DNA of 64,000 nucleotides, taken from positions 36,442,370 through 36,506,369 of the forward strand of contig NC_065923.1 in NCBI RefSeq assembly GCF_024586455.1, read 5' to 3'. Below, piece after piece: positions 24,040-35,680 of this stretch; within the stretch, counting starts at the first letter, position 1, and each line of letters begins with the position of its first letter. A model generated the notes under the pieces. The model did not search any database. It was not told the origin of the DNA and worked only from the letters and a program-made list of their open reading frames with translations. A program made the position numbers and the translations under genes. The stretch comes from Bactrocera neohumeralis (Eukaryota > Arthropoda > Insecta > Diptera > Tephritidae).

Positions 24040-24590
24040 GGAAGCTTTGTACGCTGCATGAACCGAGATTATATTGTTGCCCCTTCACAAATTAAGATAC
24101 ATTGTCAAATGCCTGAGTTTCAGTTTATACAAGAACTTGATTCCTGTTCAGTTTGTATGGAAGCTATTTGCTCTAGTAATCTGATCTGAACAATTTTTTC
24201 GGAGATTATATTGTTGCCTTAGAAAATAATCTATACCAAATTTCGTGAATATATCTTGTCAAATGTGAAAGTTTTTCATACAAGAACTGGATTCCGATCG
24301 TTCAGTTTATATGGCAGCTATATGTTATAGGGTCCGATATCGGCCGTTCCGACAAATGAGTAGCTTTGTGAAGAGAAAATAACGATTTCAAAAAGGATAT
24401 CATGAAAACTGGGGGACAAAATTTATATATACAGACGGACGGACGGACAGACAGACGGACATGGTTAAATCGACTCAGCTTAACATACTGATCATTTATA
24501 TATGTATATACTTTATAGGGTCTCCGACGCTTCTTTCTGGGTGTTACAAACATCGTGACAAACTTAATATACCCTGTTCAGGGTATAAAA
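24040..24590 (-). repeat. Dispersed repeat, family 1, reverse orientation
   Basis: Read on the minus strand it starts TATACCCTGAACAGGGTATA, continues through GTTTGTAACACCCAG, a GTCCGTCTG tract (plus strand GGACGGACGGACAGACAG) and ATATCGGCCGTTCCGAC. The same order of landmarks appears at 28222-28600 (+) and, split, at 50305-51570 (+). The distal part holds a diverged tandem duplication of about 137 bp: GAGATTATATTGTTGCC recurs at 24065 and 24202. Non-coding. Such GTCCGTC-bearing repeats are common in higher flies; I cannot name the family. Confidence 0.85.
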
Positions 24591-24599
24591 ATCGGTCTT

Positions 24600-26810
24600 G
24601 TTTTTCCTTCTGTCTCAGCCACATACCTTTAATACAACAATTTCCACTTCTCTGGTTTGCTTTTTTTCTCACTTACCCAAACGTTTAAATTTATTTCAAC
24701 ATATTTGTATAAAAAATTATCTTTCATCTCTGCACTAGGTTGCACACACACATATGCATGCTATGTAAAGTAGATATGAATATTATTATATTACATCTTA
24801 CTACATAGACACTTCTGCTTCATACTGGCATACTACTACCGTAACCAAAACGGGAAATAAACGATGAAAAGAACGCTCATAAATGTAGTATTTCGTAAAG
24901 CTTACTGTCGAAGCGTTATGAGTATACGCTTTGTCTGTTGTATGAATCAATATCACGCAGTGTAACAAACAAAATCATGTGTTAATGTAAAAAATGAAGA
25001 TTTTCTGACTTGCCAAAAGTTTGCCAAAGGATTTTCATTTATGCAACCCTCATGAACTTGATAACCTTTCATGCTTTTCACCGCACAGAGTTTTAAGTAA
25101 AAAGTTTTTAACACGTACTTGGAAAATGTTGCTGATTGTGTATTTTAAATTAAACCTGAAGTATGTGATCAAAATAACATAGAGTGACTTCAGACTACAG
25201 CTTTTGTTATCTATGAAACTATGGAACTGTTATATGTATTCCATGAATAAATATATATGTAAATTAGGGTGCACGAAGTTCCACAAATTAATTTTTTTTG
25301 TACAGACACCCTTGAATTTTCAGTTCATGGTCAAAAAAAGATCAAATATAAATAAATTCTTTATTTTCAACTTAAGTCGTGCTTAAACCGGTTTACTTTT
25401 GTCATATATGTTATTATATATGTATTTCTTAACCTTTTGCAATAAATTCTTTATCTCCGAAGCAAATGTAGAAAAATTTTGAAAAAAATATTTTCTAATG
25501 TAAAATTGTTTGTTTTACCAAACAGGTATATAAAACTAAATGATTTTTTTGTACAAAAATTGATTTAAAAGTTGTAATTGTTGTATACCTGCTCATCATT
25601 GATTTCATACAAATGATTTATACATTGCTCATACGGCATGGTGCACCATATGAATACAATACATTCTGCACTGGCTTGCCACCTTAAACTTAAGAAATTT
25701 CGTTCTTGACAGATAAGGTCAACAATCTCTTGTGCAATCTTCAGACTGACGTCCGGAGACAGATACATGCGTGCGTACGTATATAAATGTAGATAAAACG
25801 ATAAGTCCTAAGCATACAACATACGTGCTTCCGTATGGACGTTAGCATGTGGGGTATTCGATGTGATGAGTGGCAGGTCAATATGTCAGGTGCTTCGAAT
25901 ATAAATTTACACTGAACCTGAGTGGTTCTGAGTGGTGGCAATTTTGAATGGGTGCAAGCTAGACACAAGTACAAAGGCAACAAGTAAGGAAGGGTTAAAT
26001 TGTGGTGTATTTATGGTGTTTATTACTGTCACAATTTTTAAAGATCAAATATTGGAAAATACTTTCACTAAAATATCACACAAACTCGTATTGACCAATA
26101 TAATCAGATTAAAGCCGGGTGGAAAGTGGGCCATCAGTTGAAGGCTAAATGAAGGTGTGGAAGATAGCATTATCTTCTAGCATTTTTATAGTATATTGGA
26201 GAAAATATTTCCACTGCTCTATTTTCACTTTTTTTGAATGGGTGTAACTTTGGTCTTATGCCTAACTCATGGTAATATAGAAAAGTAGTATGTAAGCGAA
26301 TTGGCGAAAGTAACAATGTTGTTATGTATACGGTAAATTTGCATGATATGGCAAAGTGATAATGGTGATTCTGGTTGTTCTTGTGTACCGAACAATGGTC
26401 CCAAACAACGGCAGAAATGCCAAAGTTAAATTCATCATCTGATAATAGTTGTTCATGGCTTACACAAAATGCTTGTAAATAACTGTAGAGTTGTTCAATA
26501 AATTGTTTTATTATCTCTTCTAAAAATATACGCATGCATGTAATTTAACTACTCGTGTGGAATACTGTGGTTTGCTCGAGCATGAAGACACAAGCAAACA
26601 ACTTGAAGAGTTGTGCACTGAACCATTTCCAAACCGGAATTTTTACGATAAATTGAGTGTATGGATAATATGTAAATTCAGAACTGAAAAATTGTTGGTA
26701 TGCTATCAGCATGCAAGAAAATTTGACGGTGAAACCTTTTCCGAAGCAACATGTTGGTACAGACTATAATAGTTTTGTTCACCTAACAGTTGAATGTATC
26801 ACCTAAAACT
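24600..26810. other. AT-rich stretch, nothing recognised
   Basis: Frames of 67-121 codons occur on both strands (minus 26535-26170, plus 26557-26769), but I recognise none. AAGTAAGGAAGGGTTAAAT at 25984-26002 resembles the edge of dispersed family 2. Confidence 0.35.
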
Positions 26811-26814
26811 TAGC

Positions 26815-27300
26815 GAGATAGATATAGGGTTATATATGTACAAGTATATAAATGAACAGGATGACGAGAAAAGTTGAAATCCGCTTAACTTTCTGTCTTT
26901 CCGTCCGTCCGACCGCACGCGCAAGCTGTAAATTAAAATATCAGATAAGACATTCGTTCATGACAAATCCTTTTAGCAACCCTGAGGCACCCATTTAGTG
27001 GTAACGTTAAAATCTACTAAAAGTGCGACAAATCCAGAATTAAATATGCCAGAGACGTTAAAATTTACCATCGAGATGGTATGAGAAAGCTCTATTTTAG
27101 GTGAAATCACATATCTCGAGGTACCAGACCGAACGACTTCAACACAATTTTTTATCCAGAATTGTTCTCACACTTCTATATCACTGTGCGAAAACGGGCG
27201 AAATCGGACTTTAACTACGCCTACTTCGAATTTTGCACAATTTCAAATAACATTTGGTTCTTTCACTTCCCGTTGACTTACTGTTACATGTCAAATCTGA
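26815..27300 (+). repeat. Dispersed repeat, family 2, diverged copy
   Basis: It opens GATATAGGGTTATATATG, followed by a CCGTCCGTCCGACCG tract, then phrases about constant or decreasing spacing from 'AAAAGTGCGACAAAT' and 'GCGAAATCGGACTTTAAC'. These match the order at 35945-37006 with clear divergence. It has no coding capacity. Confidence 0.65.
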
Positions 27301-28220
27301 CTCAAAAATATTCTTGCCTCAAGTTCTTATATCCTTGCTTTTTTATTTAAAAATAAGTAATAATCACTCTTACCATCCTCCTTCCTCCAAGGTTAATTAA
27401 TCGATTGAAAAGTGACTAATTTATTTTACGTCGCACCTTAAGTATTGTCCTGACCTTTACTTTATTTGACCTAAGTATTTCGGTAGGTTAATTTTCTTTT
27501 AGCGGGTTTGCGAGAACAACTTTCGCCTAACGTTTCTTAAACCAAAACAAAGACCAAGAAAACAAAAAAGCATTTCAAAGAAAGTTTCGAGTTATACTGG
27601 TTGCCTGAAGCAAGACAGCAAAAGTCACCCACATAAATAAGTTTGTACAGTTAACACATTTACACACAAATGGTACAAAACTGCCAGCTCTCTACTTTGC
27701 CGTTTTCTTCGTATTGTTCTTTGATGCAATGCGGTATCGGAACATGATAGCATGTAGCTATCATACAATCTAAACAATCAAAATCAAATTTTTGTGAGGA
27801 ATCTTTTGTATTTGTGGAGGGTATTCTAGCAAATGAAAGGGACAATGTATTTAAACAACATTACTTAAGGTGAATACATGTATATTCATATATACATACT
27901 ATATATAGATAAGTACCAGCTATTTAAATGACAGTACCAGTTTTAGCTTAGTACCTAGGCAATGCTTTCAACTGTTCTCTTTAACACGGATATGTCATTG
28001 GCGGTGGCAATTATCGTGCAGTGCATCACTTTGCAACTCGACTTTCACCGGTTCAATAGTGCACAGTTGTGAGGTAGTTTCATTCGATTGATTATACGGT
28101 ATATATTTTTAAGATAATCCCAAACTAGTCAGCTAAAAACTAAAATAATCCTAATAAAAAACTAGTTGCGATAAAACCCTACCCTAACGATAAATTTTGA
28201 ATTCATTTTAGAATTTATTT
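27300..28220. other. Non-coding stretch, one unassigned small frame
   Basis: The minus-strand frame 27845-27660 contains DFDCLDCMIATCYH and ends WQFCTICV. The Cys pattern is suggestive, but I recognise no domain. It could conceivably be an exon of the minus-strand candidate at 28.9-29.5 kb, with no direct support. Confidence 0.25.
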
Positions 28221-28221
28221 A

Positions 28222-28600
28222 TTATACCCTGAACAGGGTATATTAAGTTTGTCACGAAGTTTGTAACACCCAGAAGGAAGCGTCGGAGACCCTATAAAGT
28301 ATATATATAAATGATCAGTATGTTAAGCTGAGTCGATTTAGCCATGTCCGTCTGTCTGTCCGTCCGTCAGTTTTTAAGATATCGTTTTGAAATTTTGCAC
28401 ACGTCATTTTCTCTTCAAGAAGCTACTCATTTGTCGGAACGGCCGATATCGGACCACTATAACATATAGCTACCATACAAACTGAACGATCGGAATCAAG
28501 TTCTTGTATGGAAAACTTTCACTTTTGACAATGTATCTTCACCAAATTTGGTTTATTTTCTAAGGCAACAATGTAATTAGGAATTGTTGAAATTGATTCT
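28222..28600 (+). repeat. Dispersed repeat, family 1, forward orientation
   Basis: Begins TATACCCTGAACAGGGTATA and runs through GTTTGTAACACCCAGAAGG, GTCCGTCTGTCTGTCCGTCC, ATATCGGACCACTATAAC and GATCGGAATCAAG. Nearly every landmark is the reverse complement of the copy at 24040-24590, so the two face each other about 3.6 kb apart. Confidence 0.88.
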
Positions 28601-28869
28601 ATATATTGAACGTATAGAATGAAACATTAATTATATATGCAGATTTAGTTGTTATAAACCAATGTAATCTGTGAAGGGTATATTACCTAATAGCAGCATA
28701 AAACTTTTTTCATTGGACTTAACTAAACATACCATCGCTCAGGATGTTTCTAGATGCAAGTTGACACTAAAATGTGTAACATTTTGGTGAACTAACCTCT
28801 TAATAGTAGAAACCTGGTGGTAAAAAATATGGCAAATGTTTGCGTTATGTTAATATTTATTATACTTAC

Positions 28870-29526
28870 AAAAATTTCGCGATTTTCTGTACAAATTTGA
28901 TTCTCCAAAGGACTTAAAGTTTCCTCTGTTTGCAGCGGGAAAAATCGGCAATTGGGGCACCCACTTGGCAAATTAATTTCTTCTGCAATACTTTTTGCTC
29001 AGCCAAAGCTTCCGTTTATGGCCTTATTTTTGTTTAAATTGCCTTTTTGAAAAAAAAAAAAAACAATTACATATGTACATAGACATGTTATGGTTATATT
29101 GTATAAATTGTATTTAATACCTTCCATGCAATCTATGGCAACTTGGCTAATGATTTTAACACCTATTGTTTCCAATGGCGTTTGCTTATGTCTATATTTT
29201 TTCAAATGATGAGTGACATATCTTCTGTAAGCGAATTCACAGTGCGATATTAATTCCAAACTTTCTACGCTATATATGTACAAGCGTATTTTGAATTTTC
29301 CGACTCACTTGCGTACACGTAGAACAACCGTTTGCCGACACGTGACCTGGAATACCACAAATAAAAGCTTATTTATTTTCTCTTTTAAAAAGGTTAAAAG
29401 TTGTAGATTTGAAAAAAACATTTCCGTCACTATTAGCAACTTCTTTTATCACATTATTCTCCTCAATGTTTGAAAACCTTTCACCTAGCCTAGCAACATA
29501 AATGTCCCTTTGCTTTTTTACTAACC
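28870..29526 (-). pseudogene. Transposase-like coding segments, possibly intron-containing
   Basis: Three coding-like minus-strand stretches follow each other. 29526-29375 reads KKQRDIYVARLGERFSNIEE. 29372-29290 contains FICGIPGHVSANGCSTCTQ. 29283-29130 contains YRRYVTHHLKKYRHK and TPLETIGVKIISQVAIDCM. The GIxGHxxxxGCxxC...HH...PL.....vsq..lD.M order matches a large group of poorly named animal transposase-like proteins, from memory; the His-Leu expected after DCM is replaced here. A fourth stretch, 28995-28873, reads LPSGCPNCRFFPLQTEE and runs into GTAAGTAT, a consensus splice donor; another GTAAGT lies at 29587-29582. A frame change at about 29285 and stops argue for a pseudogene. Introns would be the alternative. 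Confidence 0.45.
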
Positions 29527-29599
29527 ATTTAGTATGGCGTTTACTAATTTTTATAAGTTAAATAATATTATTTTTATTTATACTTACAATTGTATATCT

Positions 29600-30765
29600 G
29601 TTTCTACATATTAAAAAAAACTTTTTTCCACGCACTTTTGAAATTGAAATGTGCAGATGGGTTAGAAAAGCTGTTTTTAACGATAAACCATTATCGATAT
29701 TTTACATTAGGCTTCACACATTAAACTGTCTTACGCTGAATTCTACAGCAACCGGTTTTAAACCGCATGCAAATTGATTGACTCAGAACTGTACTTTTTT
29801 TTATATCGGTGCTCAATTTTTCTGCAAGGTTTAGATAAGTATATACAGAGTACTAGAAAAGGCATATTAGAAAAAGTCTTAATTGAACCGAATTAAATAT
29901 TTTTAAAAGTTTGCGCGTGTATTATAATTATATCTTTGTTAGACGCTAGAGTAAGGTATACACTTGCTACAAGTGAAAAGAGAAAATCAATATTAAACAT
30001 ACATGCTGAGAAAAGTTATTTAAATTCAAGCCTGGTTTCGTAAGAGTAATTACTTTTTTTTTACCCGAAAGAGGTTTGGAAGAGTAATATGTTTTAATAC
30101 TAGCACCTACAACTAATTGAGATACATAAATAAGTATATATATACATATGTATATTAATCATAATCAATTCCGGTTTGGTTTTTTTCTTAGTTTTGTTTT
30201 AACATTTTGTGCTATTATTATTACTAGTAAAATGTTTTACGTTTTCTAATTCCAGACATCAATTTGGTGTCATTGCTCTTTCTAACTGTGAATATTTTAT
30301 TGTGCTAAATCCGTTATTATTTTTCGAAATATTTGGGTTAGTAGCCCCATATTTTTCTGAAACTACCTTGCTTTGAGTTAAAAAATTTTGTTTTTTAAGA
30401 ATTGTATATACTGTAAACAATTAAACTAAATATATGGTTGAATGGTCTTCATTCAACATTTTATTTATAGTAATAAAACTTTTTTTGATTGCTTTTCTGT
30501 GACTTCTTTGAATATTTATTCGAAAACAAAATGAAAGTGCTCGTTTACGTTTACATGTTCGTTCACCGCCTCTTCTCTCATCCATTATACCAAATATTCA
30601 TTTGGATAAGGTGTCAACTGCACAAACACTACTAACCCCCCCCCCCCCTTACATACACACTTGTACCTTTATACGTAGGTTGCTATATATATTTCTGGCC
30701 TAATAATGTAAATAGGCATATTTATCAACGAAATTATTTTTTATTTTTTTATTTTTATTATTTTT
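29600..30765. other. AT-rich stretch with poly-C tract
   Basis: No coding sequence recognised. A run of 13 C residues lies at 30636-30648, striking in this composition. Long A/T homopolymer runs surround it. Confidence 0.5.
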
Positions 30766-30767
30766 TT

Positions 30768-31459
30768 GCCGATTGCTGTTTTGTTTCGGGCTCATACGCA
30801 TAGATCCATGATTCGCCACCTGTGACGATTTAATAAACGTCTTTGAAGCACCGCGATTTTCAGCATTTCTTTACACCAATCCACACGATCCTTTTTTTGA
30901 GCGATTGTCAAATTGTGCGGGATCCAACGAGAACAAACCTTTTTACGGCCAGGTGTTCATGCAATATCGAATGTATGCTGGTGGGAGAAATGCATAGGCA
31001 TGCCTCTATCTGAAGGTATGTTACATGACGGTCTTGCATTATCAGTTCACGTACGGCATCGATGTTTTCTGGCACAACGGCTGTTTTTGGACGACCTTCA
31101 CGGAATTCGTCTTTGAGCGAGCGTCGGCCACGATTGAATTCGTTGTACCAGTTTTCACAGTGCTATAGGATGGTGCTTCATAGCCATACAAAGATTTTAG
31201 TTCATCGACGCACTCTTGTCGTGATAATCCACGTCGAAAGTTGTGAAAAATGATCGCACGAAAATGTTCACGAGTTAATTCCATTTTTTGGCCGAGATGA
31301 ATTTTTTAATTCCCTGTAAATAAAACAATTCACGATTAAATGACAAAACGTTCTGAGTGATGTTATGCTAAAAAATGTCGAACTTTCCAATGGAAATGTC
31401 AGATTGCACCTGGCAACACTTAGTGTTGCCCTATGCCAGAATATATATAGCAGCCCTCG
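30768..31459 (-). mobile_element. 3'-truncated mariner with mutated first catalytic Asp
   Basis: The 5' terminus lies at 31459, next to TA (31460-31461), reading inward CGAGGGCTGCTATATATAT. The transposase starts at ATG 31284 (MELTREHFRAIIFHNF), with an HTH-type N-terminus, SLKDEFREGRPK, HVTYLQIEA and CSRWIPHNLTIAQKK. A base is lost near 31150, shifting the frame. The first catalytic block reads TGGESWIYAYEPE where the family has TGDESWIYAYEPE, so the catalytic Asp is Gly. The element stops in an AT-rich tract at about 30768, missing the second and third Asp and the 3' end. Confidence 0.88.
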
Positions 31460-31529
31460 TATCCAACACACATTCACCTTATTGAAAGTAATGTAAAATA
31501 TTTGGTTGAGATTTTTTCGGTACTTCCTA

Positions 31530-32525
31530 CAAGGAACGTTCCAAAGTAAACAGGATTTTATCTTTTTCCATCTATATGTCGACTGGTGCGTTAGAATCTG
31601 CTGTCTCTGTCGATTATCCGGTGAGAATTTCATGACATTTCATAGATTTGAAGTGAAGTTTTTGCGTTTTAAGTGTCAGTATATTTGTGTTGTCGGTGCG
31701 AAAATGAGCTTCGAACAAAGAGCCAACATTAAATTTTGTTTTAAAATTAGTAAAGCTTTTATGGAAACGTTTCAATTGATGAAGCAAGTTTATGGCGATG
31801 ATTGCCTATCTCGTAGCATAGTGCATGAGTGGTTTCAACGTTTTCAAAGTGGTCGTGAGGACATAAACGACGATCAACAAATGGGCCAATTAAAATCCGT
31901 GATCACCGGAAATTCCACGGAACACGGATCCCGAAACGAAATGCCAGAGTGCTGAATAGAAGGCACCGGACGAGCTGAAACCCAAAAAATCGCGCATGGA
32001 GAAGTAAAAAGTGAAGACAATGCTGACTTGTTTTCATGATTCCAAGGATATTGTCCACAAAGAATTTGTTCCACCCGGCTAAAATGTTAATGCGGTATTC
32101 TACCTTGGAATTTTGAAGCGTTTGATGCGCCGTATACGATGTGTTCGGCCCGAATATCGCGATGATGAAAGTTGGCGTTTGTTGCACGATAATGCTACGT
32201 CTCTTCGATCGACGCTTGTGACCGATTATTTGACCAAAAATCACATTTTAACTATTAAACACTCCCCGTATTCACCTGATATGGTACCGTGCGACTTCTT
32301 CCTTTTCGGAAAAATGCATTTGCCCATGAAAAGAATGCGTTATGCAGACGTAGAGGCCATTCAAAAGGCTTGCACCACGGGCTAACACACTCGTTCGACT
32401 TGTGGGCCATGCAAAAAGCTGTATTGAAGCAGAAGGAGACTATTTTCAATAAAATAAATTGATTTTGTCGAAAAAACCATTTGGTCTGTTTTTTTTAAGT
32501 CCTGTTAACTTTGGAATGCACCTTG
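31530..32525 (+). mobile_element. Internally deleted mariner (996 bp)
   Basis: The termini CAAGGAACGTTCCAAAGTAA and, reverse-complemented, CAAGGTGCATTCCAAAGTTA are flanked by TA (31528-31529, 32526-32527). The coding region begins MSFEQRANIKFCFKISKAF at 31705 and keeps the first HTH. It then jumps at about 31920 to sequence C-terminal of the first catalytic Asp (DELKPKKSRMEK), then LLHDNATSLRS and SPYSPDMVPCDFFLFGK with DD34D spacing. In-frame stops and a frameshift near 32385 follow. It has lost the second HTH and the first Asp. It is a close relative of the copy at 39339-40243. Confidence 0.92.
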
Positions 32526-32527
32526 TA

Positions 32528-33265
32528 GGATGTCCAAAAAGCGTATCAACATCAGAAAACATAGCCACAATACAGAATATGGTTTTGGAAGATCGTCGAT
32601 CGATGGAGAGAGACGTAGTAGAGACTCTACACAATGGGTTTTAGAAAGCTGTGTGCACAATGGCTGCCGCATTCGCTAACAATCAAACAAAAACACATTC
32701 GAATGCGACTTTCTCAGCAACATTTGTAGCGTTTTCAAAAGGATAAAGTAGATTTTGTACGTCGATTCGACTATGGATGAGACTTGTGGGTTACGTGCTG
32801 GTAATCTGGTAAAACAATTAATTCTGAATATTATTGCAATCTTTTGGACCAGTTAAAGAAAAAAAAAAATCGTAAAAAAAGACCCGGTTAGCAAAAACAA
32901 AAATTCTTTCTCATCAGGACAATGCACCGTGTCACAAGAGCATTTTGACAATGGCTAAAATTCATGAATTAAAGTTCGAATTGTTGGAGCATCCACCGTA
33001 TTCACCAGATTTGTCGCACAGCGACATCCATTCATTTTCCGAATTCAAAAAATTTACTCGTGGCAAGCGTTTTTCATCAAATGATGAGGTCATCTCGCTG
33101 TTGAAGCGTATTTTGCAAACCTTCCGGTTTCTCACTTCAGGGATTGGAGAATCATTGGAACAAGTGTGTTAATGTTCAGGGAGATTATACTGAATAATAA
33201 AGTGTATTTTAAATCATAGAATTGTGTTTTTCTTAACAAACGACAAAACTTTTTGAACAACCTGG
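32528..33265 (+). mobile_element. Degenerate mariner with CCAGGTTGTTCAA terminus (right arm copy)
   Basis: From its junction with the preceding mariner this copy reads NMVLEDRRSMERDVVETLH, then a broken core, then DNAPCHKSILTMAKIH and HPPYSPDLSHSDIHSF (second and third Asp, DD34D spacing; the usual APSDF is HSDI). It ends with CAACCTGG at 33265 followed by TA. It is the paralogue of 14117-14700. Its 5' terminus is missing; the adjacent mariner abuts it at 32525-32528. Confidence 0.82.
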
Positions 33266-34295
33266 TACTTTTACGATTAAGTTATTTGTCTCTTAATCAA
33301 AACGGCACATTACCGCAAGGTATCAGACGACAATTTCTAGTATTCAAATGATTTATTATTTTTCCATGCACCACCGGCTCCACCAATAACTCAAAGTAGC
33401 AATCTTCCATTTGGCATTGTACCAAATGGCGTTTCTGTTAACTGTTTCTTATAGCGTTTGTGCATTCATTGGAAAGGAGGCGCTTGTCTGAGTTATAAAT
33501 TAAGTGACAAACAGTCAATACCATGCGTACACATGTATATTTTTACAAGACAAATTTATAAACCAAGTTGTGGTCTGTTAGAATTTTGTTATTTTAACTC
33601 TTTTGAGAGGGGTTTTCTGCACATATGCAAAGTGGGCCTTTGTGTATGTAAAACTCTGAGGCTATTATTTAAATTCAGGCAGTGTCTTTCTCTCATCTTG
33701 AGTCCAAATGGGGTGAAATTTAATCAATATCTATGTACAATAGCTCCTATATAAATAATGTACATATTTTCGAATTTCCCATACCGTATATGGTACACCG
33801 GTCAATGAAGTTTCTTAGGAATATTTATATAGCGTCTATTTCATTCAGTACTATCCCTAGTCCTCATATACCTGTTATTATACGAATTTCAAACTTCTGA
33901 TTGTATTTATATGAATTTTATAACACATATGTATATCGATCAACTTGGTGAAAATGTTGTGAAAATATCTGACAATTTAAAACAAATTATCCCAAATCCC
34001 GTATATCTTATGTGTATATATTGTTTTTCGTTATCTCAGAAGATCTTTCTGCCCAATATGTCGGTCAATGTATGAATTATTTATATAAAATTACATAGTA
34101 ACATTTTCTTGAGAATACTTTGGTTATGCCAAACTTAAATGCAATTACTTCAGATCTTCGCCTGGGCCCATTACATGCGGTATAGTGTTTTGACTTTCCA
34201 TCTGACTTTAAAGCGTTTTGGTCTTTCAGCACAGAAACTGAGTCAATGGGTCTACCCTTGGTCCAAAACTCATGTATCTAGTTCATTGCTTTCCG
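32528..34295 (-). repeat. Right arm of the large inverted duplication
   Basis: Reverse complement of 11325-14700 minus two insertions. Near 34179-34184 the arm reads through the site occupied in the left arm by the 1,270-bp mariner. Near 33718-33726 it reads through the site of the 545-bp MITE. It has small indels of its own around 33355-33455. It runs directly into the 100-N gap, so its outer boundary is not visible. Confidence 0.88.
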
Positions 34296-34395
34296 NNNNN
34301 NNNNNNNNNNNNNNNNNNNNNNNNNNNNNNNNNNNNNNNNNNNNNNNNNNNNNNNNNNNNNNNNNNNNNNNNNNNNNNNNNNNNNNNNNNNNNNN
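34296..34395. other. Assembly gap of 100 N
   Basis: Exactly 100 N residues, the conventional size for a gap of unknown length. It abuts the outer end of the right duplication arm. Confidence 1.
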
Positions 34396-34584
34396 TACTA
34401 TTCACTCAAAATACAATATTTGTCTTATTTGACTTTTTTGTTTTGTAGCATTACTAGTTTACCATTATTTCTGAAACCGTTAGCCTCTACACATGTTTAT
34501 TTCAGTAATTGCTTTCGCTTTCAATCGATTCAAGTTTTAACGAAACTACTGATGTAAAAATAACGACGTTATATAAGTAATGTC

Positions 34585-34920
34585 CCGAATAATCTAGAAT
34601 TACGAGCACGACGTCCAGCCAAAAAACCACTATTACCCAAATGAAGAAACAGCGACTAGAGTGGGTAAAATCACACAATACTTGTACTGTATCAGGCTGG
34701 GGAAATATTATTTTTTCCGACGAATCTAAAATGAATGTGTTTGGACCCGACGGAAATGTCACAGTCCATCGTAGGAAAGGAGATCGTTTTATGGAAAGAT
34801 GTGTTTTATCCGCCTTATTTAATGGTGAGGAGGGGCTATAACCAACTATTGAACAGTTGGTCGAACACACTCAAAAAGTTTATTTTCAGGATGATTCAGT
34901 CCGTTGCCCTAAGGCATAAA
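34585..34920 (+). mobile_element. Tc1-like transposase fragment
   Basis: The plus strand reads LRARRPAKKPLLPKMKKQRL, then EWVKSHNTCTVSGWGNIIFS, DESKMNVFGPDGNVTVHRRK and GDRFMERCVL. The RPAxKP...RL.WA..H..W....W..VIFSDESKFNLFGxDG order is the Tc1-type core, with the first catalytic Asp in FSDES. After a stop it skips to VYFQDDSVRCPKA, the second Asp block with the intervening 50 or so residues lost. There is no third acidic residue and no terminal repeats are visible. It is distinct from the mariners in motif style. Confidence 0.82.
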
Positions 34921-35680
34921 CGGTAACTAAAGCACAAATATATTGAAATAGATTTTTCAATAATTCATAACAAGCACTTCGAGTTTACAAACTAACAAGA
35001 TTTTTATGGAATTGAGTTGCTCTCTTAGCCAGGAAACAGTTCAGGTCTGAACTCAATTGAGAACTGATGGTATTATATGCAAAAGGATAAGAAAAAATAT
35101 AAAAAAATAATGAAGCTTCGAGGAACGAAGAAATTAATAAAAATTGTCCTCAACGCTTGTTTAAATCAATGTCTGAACGAATAGCCGAGGCTATTTAGAA
35201 GAGGGTGTGTTCTACAAAATACTGAGATTTTATATTTTAAATAATTTTATTTTGCTTTGTCATGTATTCTATTGTTAAATACAGTCTTAATTTTTTTACA
35301 TTTAAACGTTGTTTCACAGATTAAAGTCATTACTTCTATGCTGATATTGCCATACATTCATACGAATGTATGGAAATAATGAAAAGTACTCAAATATTCA
35401 CTTTTCCTTATAGCCTCGTCGTTTTACTCCATGATGAGTGATATGATATGGACTACATATTTAATAATCACACAGTTAATTCGACAGAGCTGGCTGAAAG
35501 CGACGCGGGAGACTGTTTCTGTCATCACAATTATGCCGCAGACAGGTCGGTTCTAAATCTGATTTCGTTGTTGGTGAGCTTTGATTGGTGACGCTTTGTT
35601 GCGGTTAGCTCGCAATTTCTTTTTCAAACTTTTCCAAAAACAAATAAATAATGCTTCGATAAGACATGCTAACATACTTA

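Noticed and set aside
24302..24553. Frame across the GTCCGTC repeat as a coding sequence
   Set aside because: Lies entirely inside dispersed family 1, and the frame is not kept in the other copies.
34296..34395. Inverted duplication as an assembly duplicate caused by the adjacent gap
   Set aside because: Arms differ at several percent of positions and by two precise insertions with target duplications, which an assembly copy would not show. Long-read confirmation would still be useful.
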